Part shown: one piece after another, positions 15,242 to 23,204 of the stretch
Layout of the letters: each line of letters begins with the position of its first letter
Position numbering within the stretch: the stretch's first letter is position 1
DNA from: Miltoncostaea sp963770865
GTDB lineage: Bacteria > Actinomycetota > Thermoleophilia > Miltoncostaeales > Miltoncostaeaceae
NCBI GenBank assembly: GCA_963770865.1
Contig: CAVYRD010000013.1
Coordinates: 248,001 to 312,000 of the forward strand
Direction of reading: 5' to 3'
DNA: 64,000 nt
Position numbers and translations under genes: made by a program
Notes under the pieces: generated by a model
Told to the model about the DNA's origin: nothing
The model's database searches: none
Seen by the model: only the letters and a program-made list of their open reading frames with translations

Positions 15242-16068
15242 GCGCGCGCGGCGACCAACTCGTCGAGCATCTGCTGCATGTGCGTCTCGATGCGCTCGTA
15301 GCAGGCCCGCACCACCCGCCTGTCGCGCAGGTCGGCCGAGGTGACGCCCAGGTCGATCGGCTCGCCGACGCGTATGTCGATCTTCGCCGGGAACGGGATG
15401 TTGTAGGGGAAGCCGACGACCACCCCCCACGGCAACGAGAGCGTGACCGGCAGGCGCGGCACCCCGCGGCGGTGCAGCCCGAGCCAGCGCGCGAGCCGCT
15501 CGCCGTCGTCGAGCACGATCAGCGTCTCGTGGCCCCCGGCCGCGACGAGAGGCACGATGGGCGCGTCGTACCGGGCGGCGAGCTTGATGAAGCCCGTCCG
15601 GCCCATCAGGTCGACCTCGTGTCGGCGGCGGAAGCTCCGGTAGACCTCGTCGCCGCCGCCGGGGTAGACCAGCACGACGGCGCCCTCGTCCAGAGCCTCC
15701 ATGGCCTGCCGCGGATGAGCCCGGATCCCCCCGATCTTCATGGTGTGGACGTTCAGGTAGGGGATCTGGAAGATCGCCGGGTGCACGAGGCCGTAGACGG
15801 GCGACTCCGCCCCGTGGGCGGTCATCCACGCGTGGAGGATCATCGCCGTGTCGGGGGTCATGATGCCGCCGCTGTGGTTGCCCACGACGAGGGCCGGCCC
15901 CGATCTCGGCAGGTTCTCGAGCCCCGTCGCCGTCACGCGGAAGTAGTGGCGGTAGAAGAGCTCGAGGAGCGGGAGGAGGTCCCGGATGTAGCGCGCGTCG
16001 CGGCGGTGCAGGCCGATGCCGTCGAAGCGCGACGGATTCTCGAGGAACACGTTCGATGGGAGGGGCAT
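15238..16068 (-). CDS. PlsC-like acyltransferase
   Basis: A 276-residue lysophospholipid acyltransferase-type enzyme. The HX4D-like block appears as 'ALVVGNHSGGIMTPD' near residue 60, 'EGAVVLVYPGGGDEVYRSF' near 130 is the substrate-binding block III, and 'FIKLAARYDAPIVPLVAAGG' is block IV. The first block differs from classical NHxSxxD, resembling the group that acylates diacylglycerol-type or other lipid alcohols at membranes. It is first gene of a unit with the polyprenyl synthase. An isoprenoid or glycerolipid acceptor is possible; the acceptor is not shown by sequence. Confidence 0.85.
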   Translation of the reverse strand: MPLPSNVFLENPSRFDGIGLHRRDARYIRDLLPLLELFYRHYFRVTATGLENLPRSGPALVVGNHSGGIMTPDTAMILHAWMTAHGAESPVYGLVHPAIFQIPYLNVHTMKIGGIRAHPRQAMEALDEGAVVLVYPGGGDEVYRSFRRRHEVDLMGRTGFIKLAARYDAPIVPLVAAGGHETLIVLDDGERLARWLGLHRRGVPRLPVTLSLPWGVVVGFPYNIPFPAKIDIRVGEPIDLGVTSADLRDRRVVRACYERIETHMQQMLDELVAARA

Positions 16069-16171
16069 CTTCAGGGCTCCCGCCGGGAGCCCGAGTCTAT
16101 TTCAGCGCGGGCGACCGCAGCCAATGGGTCGCCCGCCCAACCGGACTCCCGAACCCCTCCCGCCCGGGCGC

Positions 16172-16663
16172 TCAGGCGTCCAGGAAGAACTCCATGCCGT
16201 ACCGCGGGGCGGCCTCCGCGTACCGGGCGCCCACCTCGGCCAGGTTGTCCGGGCACTCCTGGGTCAGGTCGTACGCCCGCTCGAGGGTCTCCTCGAAGAA
16301 CTTCTCGATGCCGGCCGGCGTGAAGGTGAGGATCATCCGCACCGGCTGGTCGGAGAAGTTGCGGAAGCAGTGAAGGACGCCCTTGGGCACGTTCACGAAG
16401 TCGCCGGGGCCCGCCACGATCCGCTCGTCGCCGAGACGGAAGGTCGGCGTTCCCTCGAGCACGTAGAAGGTCTCGTCCTCAGTGAGGTGGATGTGGGGCG
16501 GGGGGCCGCCCTGTGGCGGCACGATCGCCAGCATCGAGAAGTACGCGCCGTCCGACTCGTCGCCGGTGACGAGGAAGGTGTAGAGGTCGCCCGGGCCCCA
16601 GTAGGACCGCCCTTCAGCGTGACGGCGGTGGAAGAGCCTCGGCGCGAGCTTGGTCTGCGTCAT
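16172..16663 (-). CDS. Quercetinase-like cupin
   Basis: A 163-residue protein with one cupin domain: motif 1 'PPPHIHLTEDETFYVLEG' near residues 53-70 (His, His, Glu) and motif 2 'GDFVNVPKGVLHCFRNF' near 86-102 (His). All four metal ligands are present, as in quercetin 2,3-dioxygenase-like cupins. GGAAGGAGGT, a near-perfect ribosome site, precedes the ATG at 16663. Divergent to a MarR regulator with a shared operator, so expression is probably induced by a small aromatic or oxidative signal. Substrate unknown. Confidence 0.85.
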   Translation of the reverse strand: MTQTKLAPRLFHRRHAEGRSYWGPGDLYTFLVTGDESDGAYFSMLAIVPPQGGPPPHIHLTEDETFYVLEGTPTFRLGDERIVAGPGDFVNVPKGVLHCFRNFSDQPVRMILTFTPAGIEKFFEETLERAYDLTQECPDNLAEVGARYAEAAPRYGMEFFLDA

Positions 16664-16693
16664 GGTGGACCTCCTTCCGAAGGGGTAGTCTCC

Positions 16694-16718
16694 GCATAGG
16701 CCGCAAATCAACCTATGC
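16694..16718. promoter_or_regulatory. MarR-type operator
   Basis: GCATAGG (16694-16700) and CCTATGC (16712-16718) form a perfect inverted repeat with an 11-nt spacer between the divergent cupin and MarR genes. It overlaps the assigned MarR start codon, so either the regulator is leaderless and autorepressed there or its true start lies further in. Confidence 0.6.
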
Positions 16719-17230
16719 AGAGTAAAACGTTGCATAACGAACTATCTGACGCGCAACCAAAGCTGTCAAGCCCCTCTCCGGAGGCGCTCGCCTCCTGGCG
16801 TGTGTTCTTCGAGTGCGCCCTGGCGCTCCCCGACATCCTCGACGCCGAGCTCGAGGCGGCGGTGGGGCTCCCCTTCCGCTGGTACGACGTCCTCGTGCAC
16901 CTCGAGGAGGCCGGCCACGGCGCCCCGATGAACGAGGTCGCGAGCCGGATCCTGGCCAGCAAGAGCGGCCTGACCCGGGTCATCGACAAGATGGAGAAGG
17001 CCGGCGTCGTCCGTCGCGAGCGGCCCGAGGACGACCGGCGCGTGGTGCTCGTCCTCATCACCGACGAGGGCCTGGCCACCCTCCAGGAGGCGCGCCGCTT
17101 CCACCGCGACGGGATCCGCCGTCACTTCACGAGCCACCTGACCGAGGCGGAGCTGAGGTCCCTCGCGAAGATGCTGGAGAAGGTGCGCGGGCACGTGCGG
17201 CCGCTGCGCCCGGGGCGCGTCACCGGCTGA
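16715..17230 (+). CDS. MarR family transcriptional regulator
   Basis: A 171-residue winged-helix regulator. 'RWYDVLVHLEEAGHGAPM', 'NEVASRILASKSGLTRVIDK' (recognition helix) and 'VRRERPEDDRRVVLVLITDE' (wing) follow the MarR order, with dimer helices at both ends. It is divergent from the cupin gene and probably represses it via the palindrome at 16694-16718. No Shine-Dalgarno precedes 16715, and the ATG lies inside the palindrome; a TTG at 16730 is an alternative start. Ligand unknown. Confidence 0.88.
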   Translation: MQSKTLHNELSDAQPKLSSPSPEALASWRVFFECALALPDILDAELEAAVGLPFRWYDVLVHLEEAGHGAPMNEVASRILASKSGLTRVIDKMEKAGVVRRERPEDDRRVVLVLITDEGLATLQEARRFHRDGIRRHFTSHLTEAELRSLAKMLEKVRGHVRPLRPGRVTG

Positions 17231-17237
17231 GCGCCGG

Positions 17238-18332
17238 TCAGATCCTCCCGGCGGGGAGGCGGGAGACGGCTAACGGCGTCGCGTCGAGAGACGTCGAGCG
17301 GCCGTCGAGGATCATCTCGCTGACCATCCGCCCCGTGGCGGGCGCGTTGAGGATCCCCCACGACGCGTGGCCCGTCGCGAGGAAGGCGCCGGGTGCGCCG
17401 GGCACCGGGCCGATCAGGGGGACCCCGTCCACGGTCAGCGGCCGGTAGCAGGCGGAGCGCGCCAGCACCTCGGCATCGCGCAGGACGCTCGAGTGGACGC
17501 CCGCGACGCGGTGGAGCTCCGCGATGGCGGCGTCGCCGGGCGCGATCTCGTCGGGGTCGTCGGGCAGGGCGCCGTGCTCGGGATGGCCGGAGACGTAGAC
17601 GGCGCCGCCGGAGCGGGGGTACATCTCGACGGTCATGCGGCCGCGGTCGCGCGCGATGAACTCGCTGAACACGGCCTGGGCCGGCAGCTCGGCGCCGAGC
17701 ACGACGCTCGCGCTCCTGGTGCCGAACACCTGGGGCAGCGCGACCCACCGCTGGGCCTGGCTGGTCCACGGCCCGAGGGCCAGCACCACGACGCCGGCGG
17801 GGTGGAGCCCGCCGTCGATGGAGACCCCGCCGAGCGCGCCGTCGTCCCCCTCGAAGGAGAGCCCGTCGACGACGCCCGTGACGAGCTCCGCGCCGCGCTC
17901 GACCGCCGCCTCGAGGACCGCGGTCGTGAACCGCCGCGGGTCCACCTGGGCGGTGGTGCCCGGGCCCCCGATCACCTCGTGCGCGACCACGTTGCCGTCG
18001 AGCCAGTCAGGGTTGGGCAGGCGCCGGTACCGCTCCAGGTCGCCCTCGTCGCCCGCGGCGGTCATGAGCGCGTCCATCGGCCGGTAGCCGATGCGCTCCG
18101 CGCCGAGCTCGGCCGCGATCTCGCGGTGCAACGCGAAGCTGGCCCGGCTGAGGGCGTCGAGGGGCGTGCCGGCGTTCCAGTCCTCGGCCAGGAACCCCGC
18201 CGCCCGGCCGGACGCGGCGGCCGCCGGGCGGGCCCGGTCGACGACCAGCGGGCGCGCCCCGCGCCGGGTGAGGAAGTACGCGACAGACGCCCCGATGGCG
18301 CCGGCCCCGCAGATGACGATGCGGCCGGGCAT
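17238..18332 (-). CDS. FAD-dependent oxidoreductase, DAO family
   Basis: A 364-residue flavoprotein. 'IVICGAGAIGASVAYFLTRR' at residues 4-23 is the GxGxxG nucleotide motif. 'ASGRAAGFLAEDWN' follows, 'GPGTTAQVDPRRFTTAVLEA' is the middle helix, and 'YRPLTVDGVPLIGPV' with 'FLATGHASWGILNAPATG' is the C-terminal FAD-binding block of the D-amino-acid oxidase (DAO) family, acting on amines such as glycine, sarcosine or D-amino acids. A TACAGT box lies 6 nt before the ATG, so the mRNA is probably leaderless. Convergent with MarR; only 7 nt separate the stops. Substrate unknown. Confidence 0.88.
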   Translation of the reverse strand: MPGRIVICGAGAIGASVAYFLTRRGARPLVVDRARPAAAASGRAAGFLAEDWNAGTPLDALSRASFALHREIAAELGAERIGYRPMDALMTAAGDEGDLERYRRLPNPDWLDGNVVAHEVIGGPGTTAQVDPRRFTTAVLEAAVERGAELVTGVVDGLSFEGDDGALGGVSIDGGLHPAGVVVLALGPWTSQAQRWVALPQVFGTRSASVVLGAELPAQAVFSEFIARDRGRMTVEMYPRSGGAVYVSGHPEHGALPDDPDEIAPGDAAIAELHRVAGVHSSVLRDAEVLARSACYRPLTVDGVPLIGPVPGAPGAFLATGHASWGILNAPATGRMVSEMILDGRSTSLDATPLAVSRLPAGRI

Positions 18333-18418
18333 CGCCGGACTGTAGCCGCCGGGCGCACCAGGGCACGAGCCGGCGGCCGCGCCAGACTGGCCGGGCCCAC
18401 CGCGACGAGGAGGATCCG

Positions 18419-18844
18419 ATGGACCTGGAGACCGCGGTCGCGTTCGCGCGCACCACAACGCGCTCGGTGCTGGCGACGATCCGCCGGGACGGGCGCCCCC
18501 AGCTGTCGAACGTGCTGCACGCCGTCTTCGACGACGGCACGATCCGCATCTCGACCACCACGAGCCGGGCGAAGGGCCGCAACCTCGCCCGCGAGCCCTG
18601 GGCGGCCCTGCACGTGACCCAGGAGGACTTCTGGGCCTACGCGGTCCTCGAGGCCGAGGTCGAGCTCACGCCCGTGGCGGCCGACCCGCACGACGCCACG
18701 ACCCAGATGCTGGTCGAGCACTACCGGGCCCTGCTCGGCGAGCACGACGACTGGACGGCCTTCCGGGAGCAGCAGGTGGCCGACGGGCGCGTCCTCGCGC
18801 TGCTGCGGCCGACGCGCGCCTACGGGATGCTGCCCGTGTCGTAG
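18419..18844 (+). CDS. PPOX class F420/flavin-dependent protein
   Basis: A 141-residue split-barrel protein of the pyridoxamine-5'-phosphate-oxidase-like class common in actinomycetes. The opening 'AFARTTTRSVLATIRRDGRP', 'LSNVLHAVFDDGTIRISTTT' and 'RAKGRNLAREPWAALHVTQE' fit the cofactor-binding barrel; relatives bind F420 or FMN. A GAGGAGG ribosome site precedes the ATG. It is a single gene followed by two hairpins. Cofactor and substrate cannot be told from sequence alone. Confidence 0.85.
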   Translation: MDLETAVAFARTTTRSVLATIRRDGRPQLSNVLHAVFDDGTIRISTTTSRAKGRNLAREPWAALHVTQEDFWAYAVLEAEVELTPVAADPHDATTQMLVEHYRALLGEHDDWTAFREQQVADGRVLALLRPTRAYGMLPVS

Positions 18845-18862
18845 CGGCGGAATACGGCATGC

Positions 18863-18905
18863 CCCGCGCTCCGGTACGGCGATCCCGCCGATGCCGGAGC
18901 GCGGG
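18863..18905 (+). terminator. Long perfect hairpin after the PPOX gene
   Basis: CCCGCGCTCCGG (18863-18874) and CCGGAGCGCGGG (18894-18905) pair perfectly over 12 bp around a 19-nt loop that itself can pair (GGCG/CGCC). There is no U-run, as is common in very GC-rich genomes. It probably ends the PPOX transcript; a protein-binding site is the alternative. Confidence 0.5.
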
Positions 18906-18936
18906 ACGCGGGCATAGCGTCGGGCCACGACGAATC

Positions 18937-18961
18937 GAGGCCCGCATAAGCCGCGGGCCTC
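18937..18961 (+). promoter_or_regulatory. Hairpin just upstream of the DUF4242 gene
   Basis: GAGGCCCGC (18937-18945) and GCGGGCCTC (18953-18961) form a perfect 9-bp stem with a 7-nt loop, ending 19 nt before the start codon. It is close enough to the AGGGGG ribosome site to affect translation, or it is a second terminator. Confidence 0.45.
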
Positions 18962-18980
18962 CGAGCAGGGGGTACGTGAG

Positions 18981-19274
18981 ATGGACCTGTACGTCATCCA
19001 GCGTCGCTACGCCTGGGCCACGCCCGAGGACCTGCAGGCCGCCGCCGCGCGCTCGGCGGCCGAGGGTGATCGTCCCGGCTCCGGCGTCCGCTGGATCCGC
19101 AGCTACGTCGTCCAGGAGGACAGCGGCGCGCTCGGCACCGTCTGCCTCTACCAGGCCGACAGCCCCGAGGCGATCCGCACGCACGCGGCGGCCTCCGACA
19201 TGCCGGCGCAGGGGATCACGCCGGTCGTCGACACCGTGGTCGTGCGCCCCGACCCGGTCGCCGCGGCGGCCTGA
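18981..19274 (+). CDS. DUF4242 protein
   Basis: A 97-residue protein opening 'MDLYVIQRRYAWATPEDLQA' with 'VRWIRSYVVQEDSGALGTVC', 'LYQADSPEAIRTHAA' and a closing 'PVVDTVVVRPDP'. This is the ferredoxin-like DUF4242 fold, of which a Streptomyces member binds nickel and forms nanofibres; whether this one does is unknown. A hairpin precedes its ribosome site and a 12-bp terminator-like stem follows it, so it is a single-gene transcript. Confidence 0.75.
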   Translation: MDLYVIQRRYAWATPEDLQAAAARSAAEGDRPGSGVRWIRSYVVQEDSGALGTVCLYQADSPEAIRTHAAASDMPAQGITPVVDTVVVRPDPVAAAA

Positions 19275-19280
19275 GCCCGT

Positions 19281-19312
19281 CGCCCGCCGGAGGCCCCCGT
19301 CTCCGGCGGGCG
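19281..19312 (+). terminator. Perfect 12-bp hairpin after DUF4242 gene
   Basis: CGCCCGCCGGAG (19281-19292) and CTCCGGCGGGCG (19301-19312) pair perfectly around an 8-nt loop, directly after the DUF4242 stop. There is no U-run. It abuts the promoter of the next gene. Confidence 0.6.
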
Positions 19313-19318
19313 TACACT
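19313..19318 (+). promoter_or_regulatory. -10 box of the LAL regulator (leaderless)
   Basis: TACACT ends 7 nt before the ATG at 19326, the TANNNT spacing expected for a transcript that starts at the start codon. The -35 region would fall in the terminator hairpin. Confidence 0.45.
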
Positions 19319-19325
19319 CGGCGCG

Positions 19326-22184
19326 ATGACCGCGTCCAACGCGCTGATCGGCCGCCACGCCGAGCGGCTGCGGCTCGCCGAGGCGCTCGAGCGCGCGGGC
19401 GAGGGGACGGGGTCCCTGATCCTCGTGTCCGGCGAGGCCGGCATCGGCAAGACGCGCCTCGTCGAGGACCTGACCGGCCGGCCGGGGCTGACGGTGCTGC
19501 GCGGGCGCGCGGGGCACGGCGACCCCTCCCCGTACGGCCCGCTTGCAGAGGCGCTGCGCGGAGGGCTGCGGGCCCGGCCCGGGGCGCTCGAGGCGCTCGG
19601 GCCGCTGGAGGGCCACCTGGCGCTGGCGCTGCCCGAGCTGGGGCCGTCGCCGGCCGCCGGCGACCGGGCGACGCTCGTCGAGGCCCTGCGCCTCGCGGTG
19701 GCCGCGCTGGTCGGGGACGGCCCGGCCGTCGTCCACCTCGACGACCTCCACTGGTCCGACGAGGCGACCCTCGAGCTCCTGGCGGCGCTGGCCCGGCCGC
19801 TCTCCGAGCTGCCCGTCCTGCTGGTCGGGGCCTACCGCTCCGACGGCCTCCCCCGGGACCACGCGCTGCGCCGGCTGCGCCACGAGCTGCGCCGCCAGGG
19901 GAGGCTGGACGAGCTGAGCCTCGCGCCGCTCACGCCGGACGAGACCGGGGAGCTCGCCCGGGCCGTGCTCGACGCGCCCGTGGCGCCGTCGCTCGTGCGC
20001 GTGCTGCACGCGCGGACCCAGGGCCTGCCGTTCTTCGTGGAGGAGCTGACCCGCGCCCTGGCGGCCACGGGTGCGCTCGCCCCGGGCGCGGGCGGGCTGT
20101 CACTGGCGGGCGACGCCGAGGTGGCGGTGCCGGAGACCATCCGCGACGCGGTCCTCATGGCGACCATGGAGCTCTCGCGCGACGCGCGGGCCGCCGCCGA
20201 CGCGGCCGCCGTCGCGGGCGCGAGCTTCGACCCGGGCCTCGTGGAGGCGCTGACGGGCCCGGAGGGGCTGACGGAGCTCTCCGAGCGCGGGTGGGTCCGC
20301 GAGGAGCCCGCGGGCCGGTGGTCCTTCCGCCACGCGCTGACCCGCGAGGCCCTCTACGCCGACGTCCCCTGGTCTCGGCGCCGGGCCCTGCACCGCGAGC
20401 TCGCCGCGCGGCTCGAGGCGGCCGGCGCGCCGGCCGCAGAGGTCGCGGCGCACTGGCTGGGCGCGGGAGACCCCGCTCGGGCGCGGCCGGCGCTGATGCG
20501 CGCGGCGCGCGACCTGCACGAGGTGCACGCCTACGGCGACGCGGCGCACGCCGCACGGCAGGCGCTCGAGCTGTGGCCCGAGGGTGAGGAGGACGAGGCG
20601 AGGGTGCGGGCCCTCGGCGCCTACGCGGCGAGCGCCGAGCTGGCCGGCCAGCTCGCCGAGGCCGCCCGGGCCTGGCGCGAGCTCTGCGATCTGCACCCCG
20701 GCGCCGCGGAGGCCGGCGTCCGCGCCGATGCGCAGCGCCGCCTGGCCGGGGTCCACGACCTGAGGGGCGACCGCGAGTCCGCGCTGGCCGCCCGCCGCTC
20801 GGCCGCCGACTCCTACACCGAGGCGGGGCGGCCCGCCGACGCCGCCGTCGAGCACCTCGGGGCGGCCGGCTACCTCCGGGCCCGGGCGGAGTACTCCGCC
20901 GCGATCGGCGCCGCCGCCCACGCGCAGGCGCGCGCCGCGGAGGCGGGGCGCGCGGACCTGCTCCTGCGCGCACGGGGGCTCGAGGCGGTGGCCCGCGCCA
21001 AGCGCGGGGACCACGCCGATGGGCTCGCGCTGGTCCGCGACGCGCTCGGCGTCGCCCTCGCCGACGGCCTCACGCCCGTCGCCGCCGAGCTCTACCAGCG
21101 CCTCAGCCTGATCGTGTACGACGCCGGCGACTACCGGGGCGCCGAGGCGACGCTCGACTCCGCGCTCGAGCTCTGCGAGCCGTCCGGGCAGGGCGAGGTC
21201 GCCGTCGCCTGCATGACCTGCATGGTGTTCGTGCTGCGCGAGTGCGGGGAGTGGACGCGCGCGACCGATCTCGGCCGCCGCATCATCGCGGAGGGCCCCG
21301 GCGCCTGGGTGGCCGAGGGCCTGGTCGGCGCCATCCAGGCGTACCGCGGTCGGATGGGGACCGCGCGGCGCATGCTGACGTCCTCCCTCGCCGTCTCGTC
21401 GCGGCTCGACCACTTCAACATGGCGATCGACAGCATGACGGCGCTGTCGTGGATCGCCGCGGCCGAGGGCGCCGACGATGAGGCGGCGCGCTGGTGCCAC
21501 GGGATCGTCGAGCGCTGGGAGCGCAGCGAGGACCACCACTACGCCCTCCGGGGCCTGCGCTGGGCCGCGGAGTTCTTCGCCCGGCGCGGGGACCTGCCGG
21601 CGGCCCGACGGTGCACGGCCGCCCTGTCGGTCATCGCCGCGACGACGGGGCACCCCGACGCGCTCGCCGCGCTGGCGCACGCGATCGGCGAGGCCGCGCT
21701 GGCCGAGGGCGACGCGGCGACCGCGGCCGAGCAGATGGCGCGCGCGGCGGAGGTCCACCGGAGCCTGGACGTGCCGTTCGACCGCGCGGGGATCCTCCTG
21801 CGCGCCGGCGTCGCCCTGGCGGCCGCGGGCGAGGCCGGCGCGGGGCTCACGCGCCTCGAGGAGGCGTACCGCACCGCGCGCCGGCTCGGCGCCCGGCCCC
21901 TCGCCGCGGAGGCCGCCCGCGAGGTCGCCGCGCTCGGCGAGCCGGTGGCCCACCGGCTGGGGCGCCGCGCCGAGGCGGACGCGGAGGGGGGCGGCCTCTC
22001 GCGGCGCGAGCTGGAGGTCGTGCGCCTGGTCGCCGCCGGGCGCACCAACCGCGAGATCGCCCAGGAGCTCTACGTCAGCCCCCGGACGGTCGACATGCAC
22101 GTCCGCAGCATCCTCCGGCGCCTGGGGTGCCGCTCCCGCATCGAGGCCGCCCGGCGGGCCGGCGAGCTCGGCCTGCTCCCCTGA
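19326..22184 (+). CDS. LuxR family ATPase regulator (LAL type)
   Basis: A 952-residue LAL (large ATP-binding LuxR) regulator. Walker A 'GEAGIGKT' is at residues 36-43, Walker B 'AVVHLDDLHWSDEATLELL' near 137-155, a TPR-like helical region runs from about 350 to 850, and the C-terminal HTH is 'LSRRELEVVRLVAAGRTNRE' with 'YVSPRTVDMHVRSILRRLG'. Such proteins act as ligand- and ATP-switched activators; the signal is unknown. No ribosome site is present, but TACACT ends 7 nt upstream, so a leaderless mRNA is likely. The regulated genes cannot be told; the downstream DUF5996 gene has its own promoter. Confidence 0.92.
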   Translation: MTASNALIGRHAERLRLAEALERAGEGTGSLILVSGEAGIGKTRLVEDLTGRPGLTVLRGRAGHGDPSPYGPLAEALRGGLRARPGALEALGPLEGHLALALPELGPSPAAGDRATLVEALRLAVAALVGDGPAVVHLDDLHWSDEATLELLAALARPLSELPVLLVGAYRSDGLPRDHALRRLRHELRRQGRLDELSLAPLTPDETGELARAVLDAPVAPSLVRVLHARTQGLPFFVEELTRALAATGALAPGAGGLSLAGDAEVAVPETIRDAVLMATMELSRDARAAADAAAVAGASFDPGLVEALTGPEGLTELSERGWVREEPAGRWSFRHALTREALYADVPWSRRRALHRELAARLEAAGAPAAEVAAHWLGAGDPARARPALMRAARDLHEVHAYGDAAHAARQALELWPEGEEDEARVRALGAYAASAELAGQLAEAARAWRELCDLHPGAAEAGVRADAQRRLAGVHDLRGDRESALAARRSAADSYTEAGRPADAAVEHLGAAGYLRARAEYSAAIGAAAHAQARAAEAGRADLLLRARGLEAVARAKRGDHADGLALVRDALGVALADGLTPVAAELYQRLSLIVYDAGDYRGAEATLDSALELCEPSGQGEVAVACMTCMVFVLRECGEWTRATDLGRRIIAEGPGAWVAEGLVGAIQAYRGRMGTARRMLTSSLAVSSRLDHFNMAIDSMTALSWIAAAEGADDEAARWCHGIVERWERSEDHHYALRGLRWAAEFFARRGDLPAARRCTAALSVIAATTGHPDALAALAHAIGEAALAEGDAATAAEQMARAAEVHRSLDVPFDRAGILLRAGVALAAAGEAGAGLTRLEEAYRTARRLGARPLAAEAAREVAALGEPVAHRLGRRAEADAEGGGLSRRELEVVRLVAAGRTNREIAQELYVSPRTVDMHVRSILRRLGCRSRIEAARRAGELGLLP

Positions 22185-22202
22185 GGGTCTAGGATGGCGC
22201 CC

Positions 22203-23124
22203 ATGCCCGCCTGGCCGAGCCTTCCCGCGTACGGCGAGTGGCAGGAGACCTGCGACACGCTCCACGCGCACACGCAGGTGCTCGGCAAGCTCGCGGTGGC
22301 GCTCGCGCCGCCCGGAGCCCCAGCTCCAGCATGCGGCCCTGCGCCTCACCGCCCGCGGCTGGGAGACGCTCCCGCTGCCGGCGCCCGACGGGTCCGGAGC
22401 GATCGTGGCGGCGCTCGACCTGCGCGCCCACGAGGCGGTCGTCGAGCACAGCGGCGGCGGCGCGCGCCGCATCCCGCTGACGCCCGACCGGCCCGTGGGC
22501 GAGGTGACGCGGGCGGTGCTGGCCGCCGCCGGCGACGTGGGCGGCCCGGTGACGATCAACCCCACGCCGCAGGAGGTGCCCTGGACGACCCCCCTCGACG
22601 AGGACGCCGAGCACGCGCGCTACGACGCCGGACAGGTGGAGGCCTACTTCGCCGCCGCGACCCAGGCGGCCCTCGCCCTGGCCGCGTTCCGGGCGCCCTA
22701 CCGCGGGCGCTCGACGCCGGTGAACGCGTGGTGGGGCTCGTTCGACCTCGCGGTCAACCTCTTCTCGGGGGCGCCGGCCGCGCCGCCCTCCGACGACTTC
22801 ATCATGCGCAACGCGATGGACGCGCAGGAGGTCGCCGTGGGCTGGTGGCCCGGCGACGCGCGCTACGAGCGGGCCGCCTTCTACGCCTACGCCCACCCGG
22901 CCCCGCCGGGCTTCGCGGGCGCGACGCTCGCGCCGGCGGCCGCGCGGTGGGACGGCGACCTGGGCGAGTACCTGCTCGACTGGGAGGACGTCCGCGCGGG
23001 CGACGACCCGCGCGGGCTCGTCGTGGAGTTCGCGCGCTCGGCCTTCCGGCACTCCTGCGCGGTGTGCGGCTGGGACCCCGCCCTGCCCGCCAGCGCCGAG
23101 GGGATCCCGCCGCCCATCGCCTGA
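22203..23124 (+). CDS. DUF5996 family protein, frameshifted
   Basis: About 306 residues once one base is skipped. The N-terminus 'PAYGEWQETCDTLHAHTQVL' and 'LGKLAVALAPP' is in one frame. After a CCGCCCGG at about 22311 the gene continues in another frame with 'PEPQLQHAALRLTARGWET', then 'NAWWGSFDLAVNLFSG' and 'FYAYAHPAPPGF'. This joined product matches the DUF5996 family, whose role is unknown. A TAGGAT ends 7 nt before the ATG (leaderless). The extra C may be a sequence error. A hairpin terminator follows. Confidence 0.7.
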
Positions 23125-23138
23125 GATGGCGATCGGGC

Positions 23139-23161
23139 CGGTCGGCGTATTGCGCCGACCG
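23139..23161 (+). terminator. Hairpin after DUF5996 gene
   Basis: CGGTCGGCG (23139-23147) and CGCCGACCG (23153-23161) form a perfect 9-bp stem with a 5-nt loop (TATTG), 15 nt after the stop codon. It probably terminates the DUF5996 transcript. Confidence 0.55.
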
Positions 23162-23204
23162 CGACCGGTGCCGGAGGATGCAGGCCCGCGACGAGGGCCC
23201 CCGC

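Noticed and set aside
20100..22565. An 821-codon minus-strand open frame under the LAL regulator
   Set aside because: It is the antisense of a clearly conserved LuxR-type ATPase gene, and its product is low-complexity Arg/Gly/Pro sequence with no domain. Long antisense frames are expected at this GC content.
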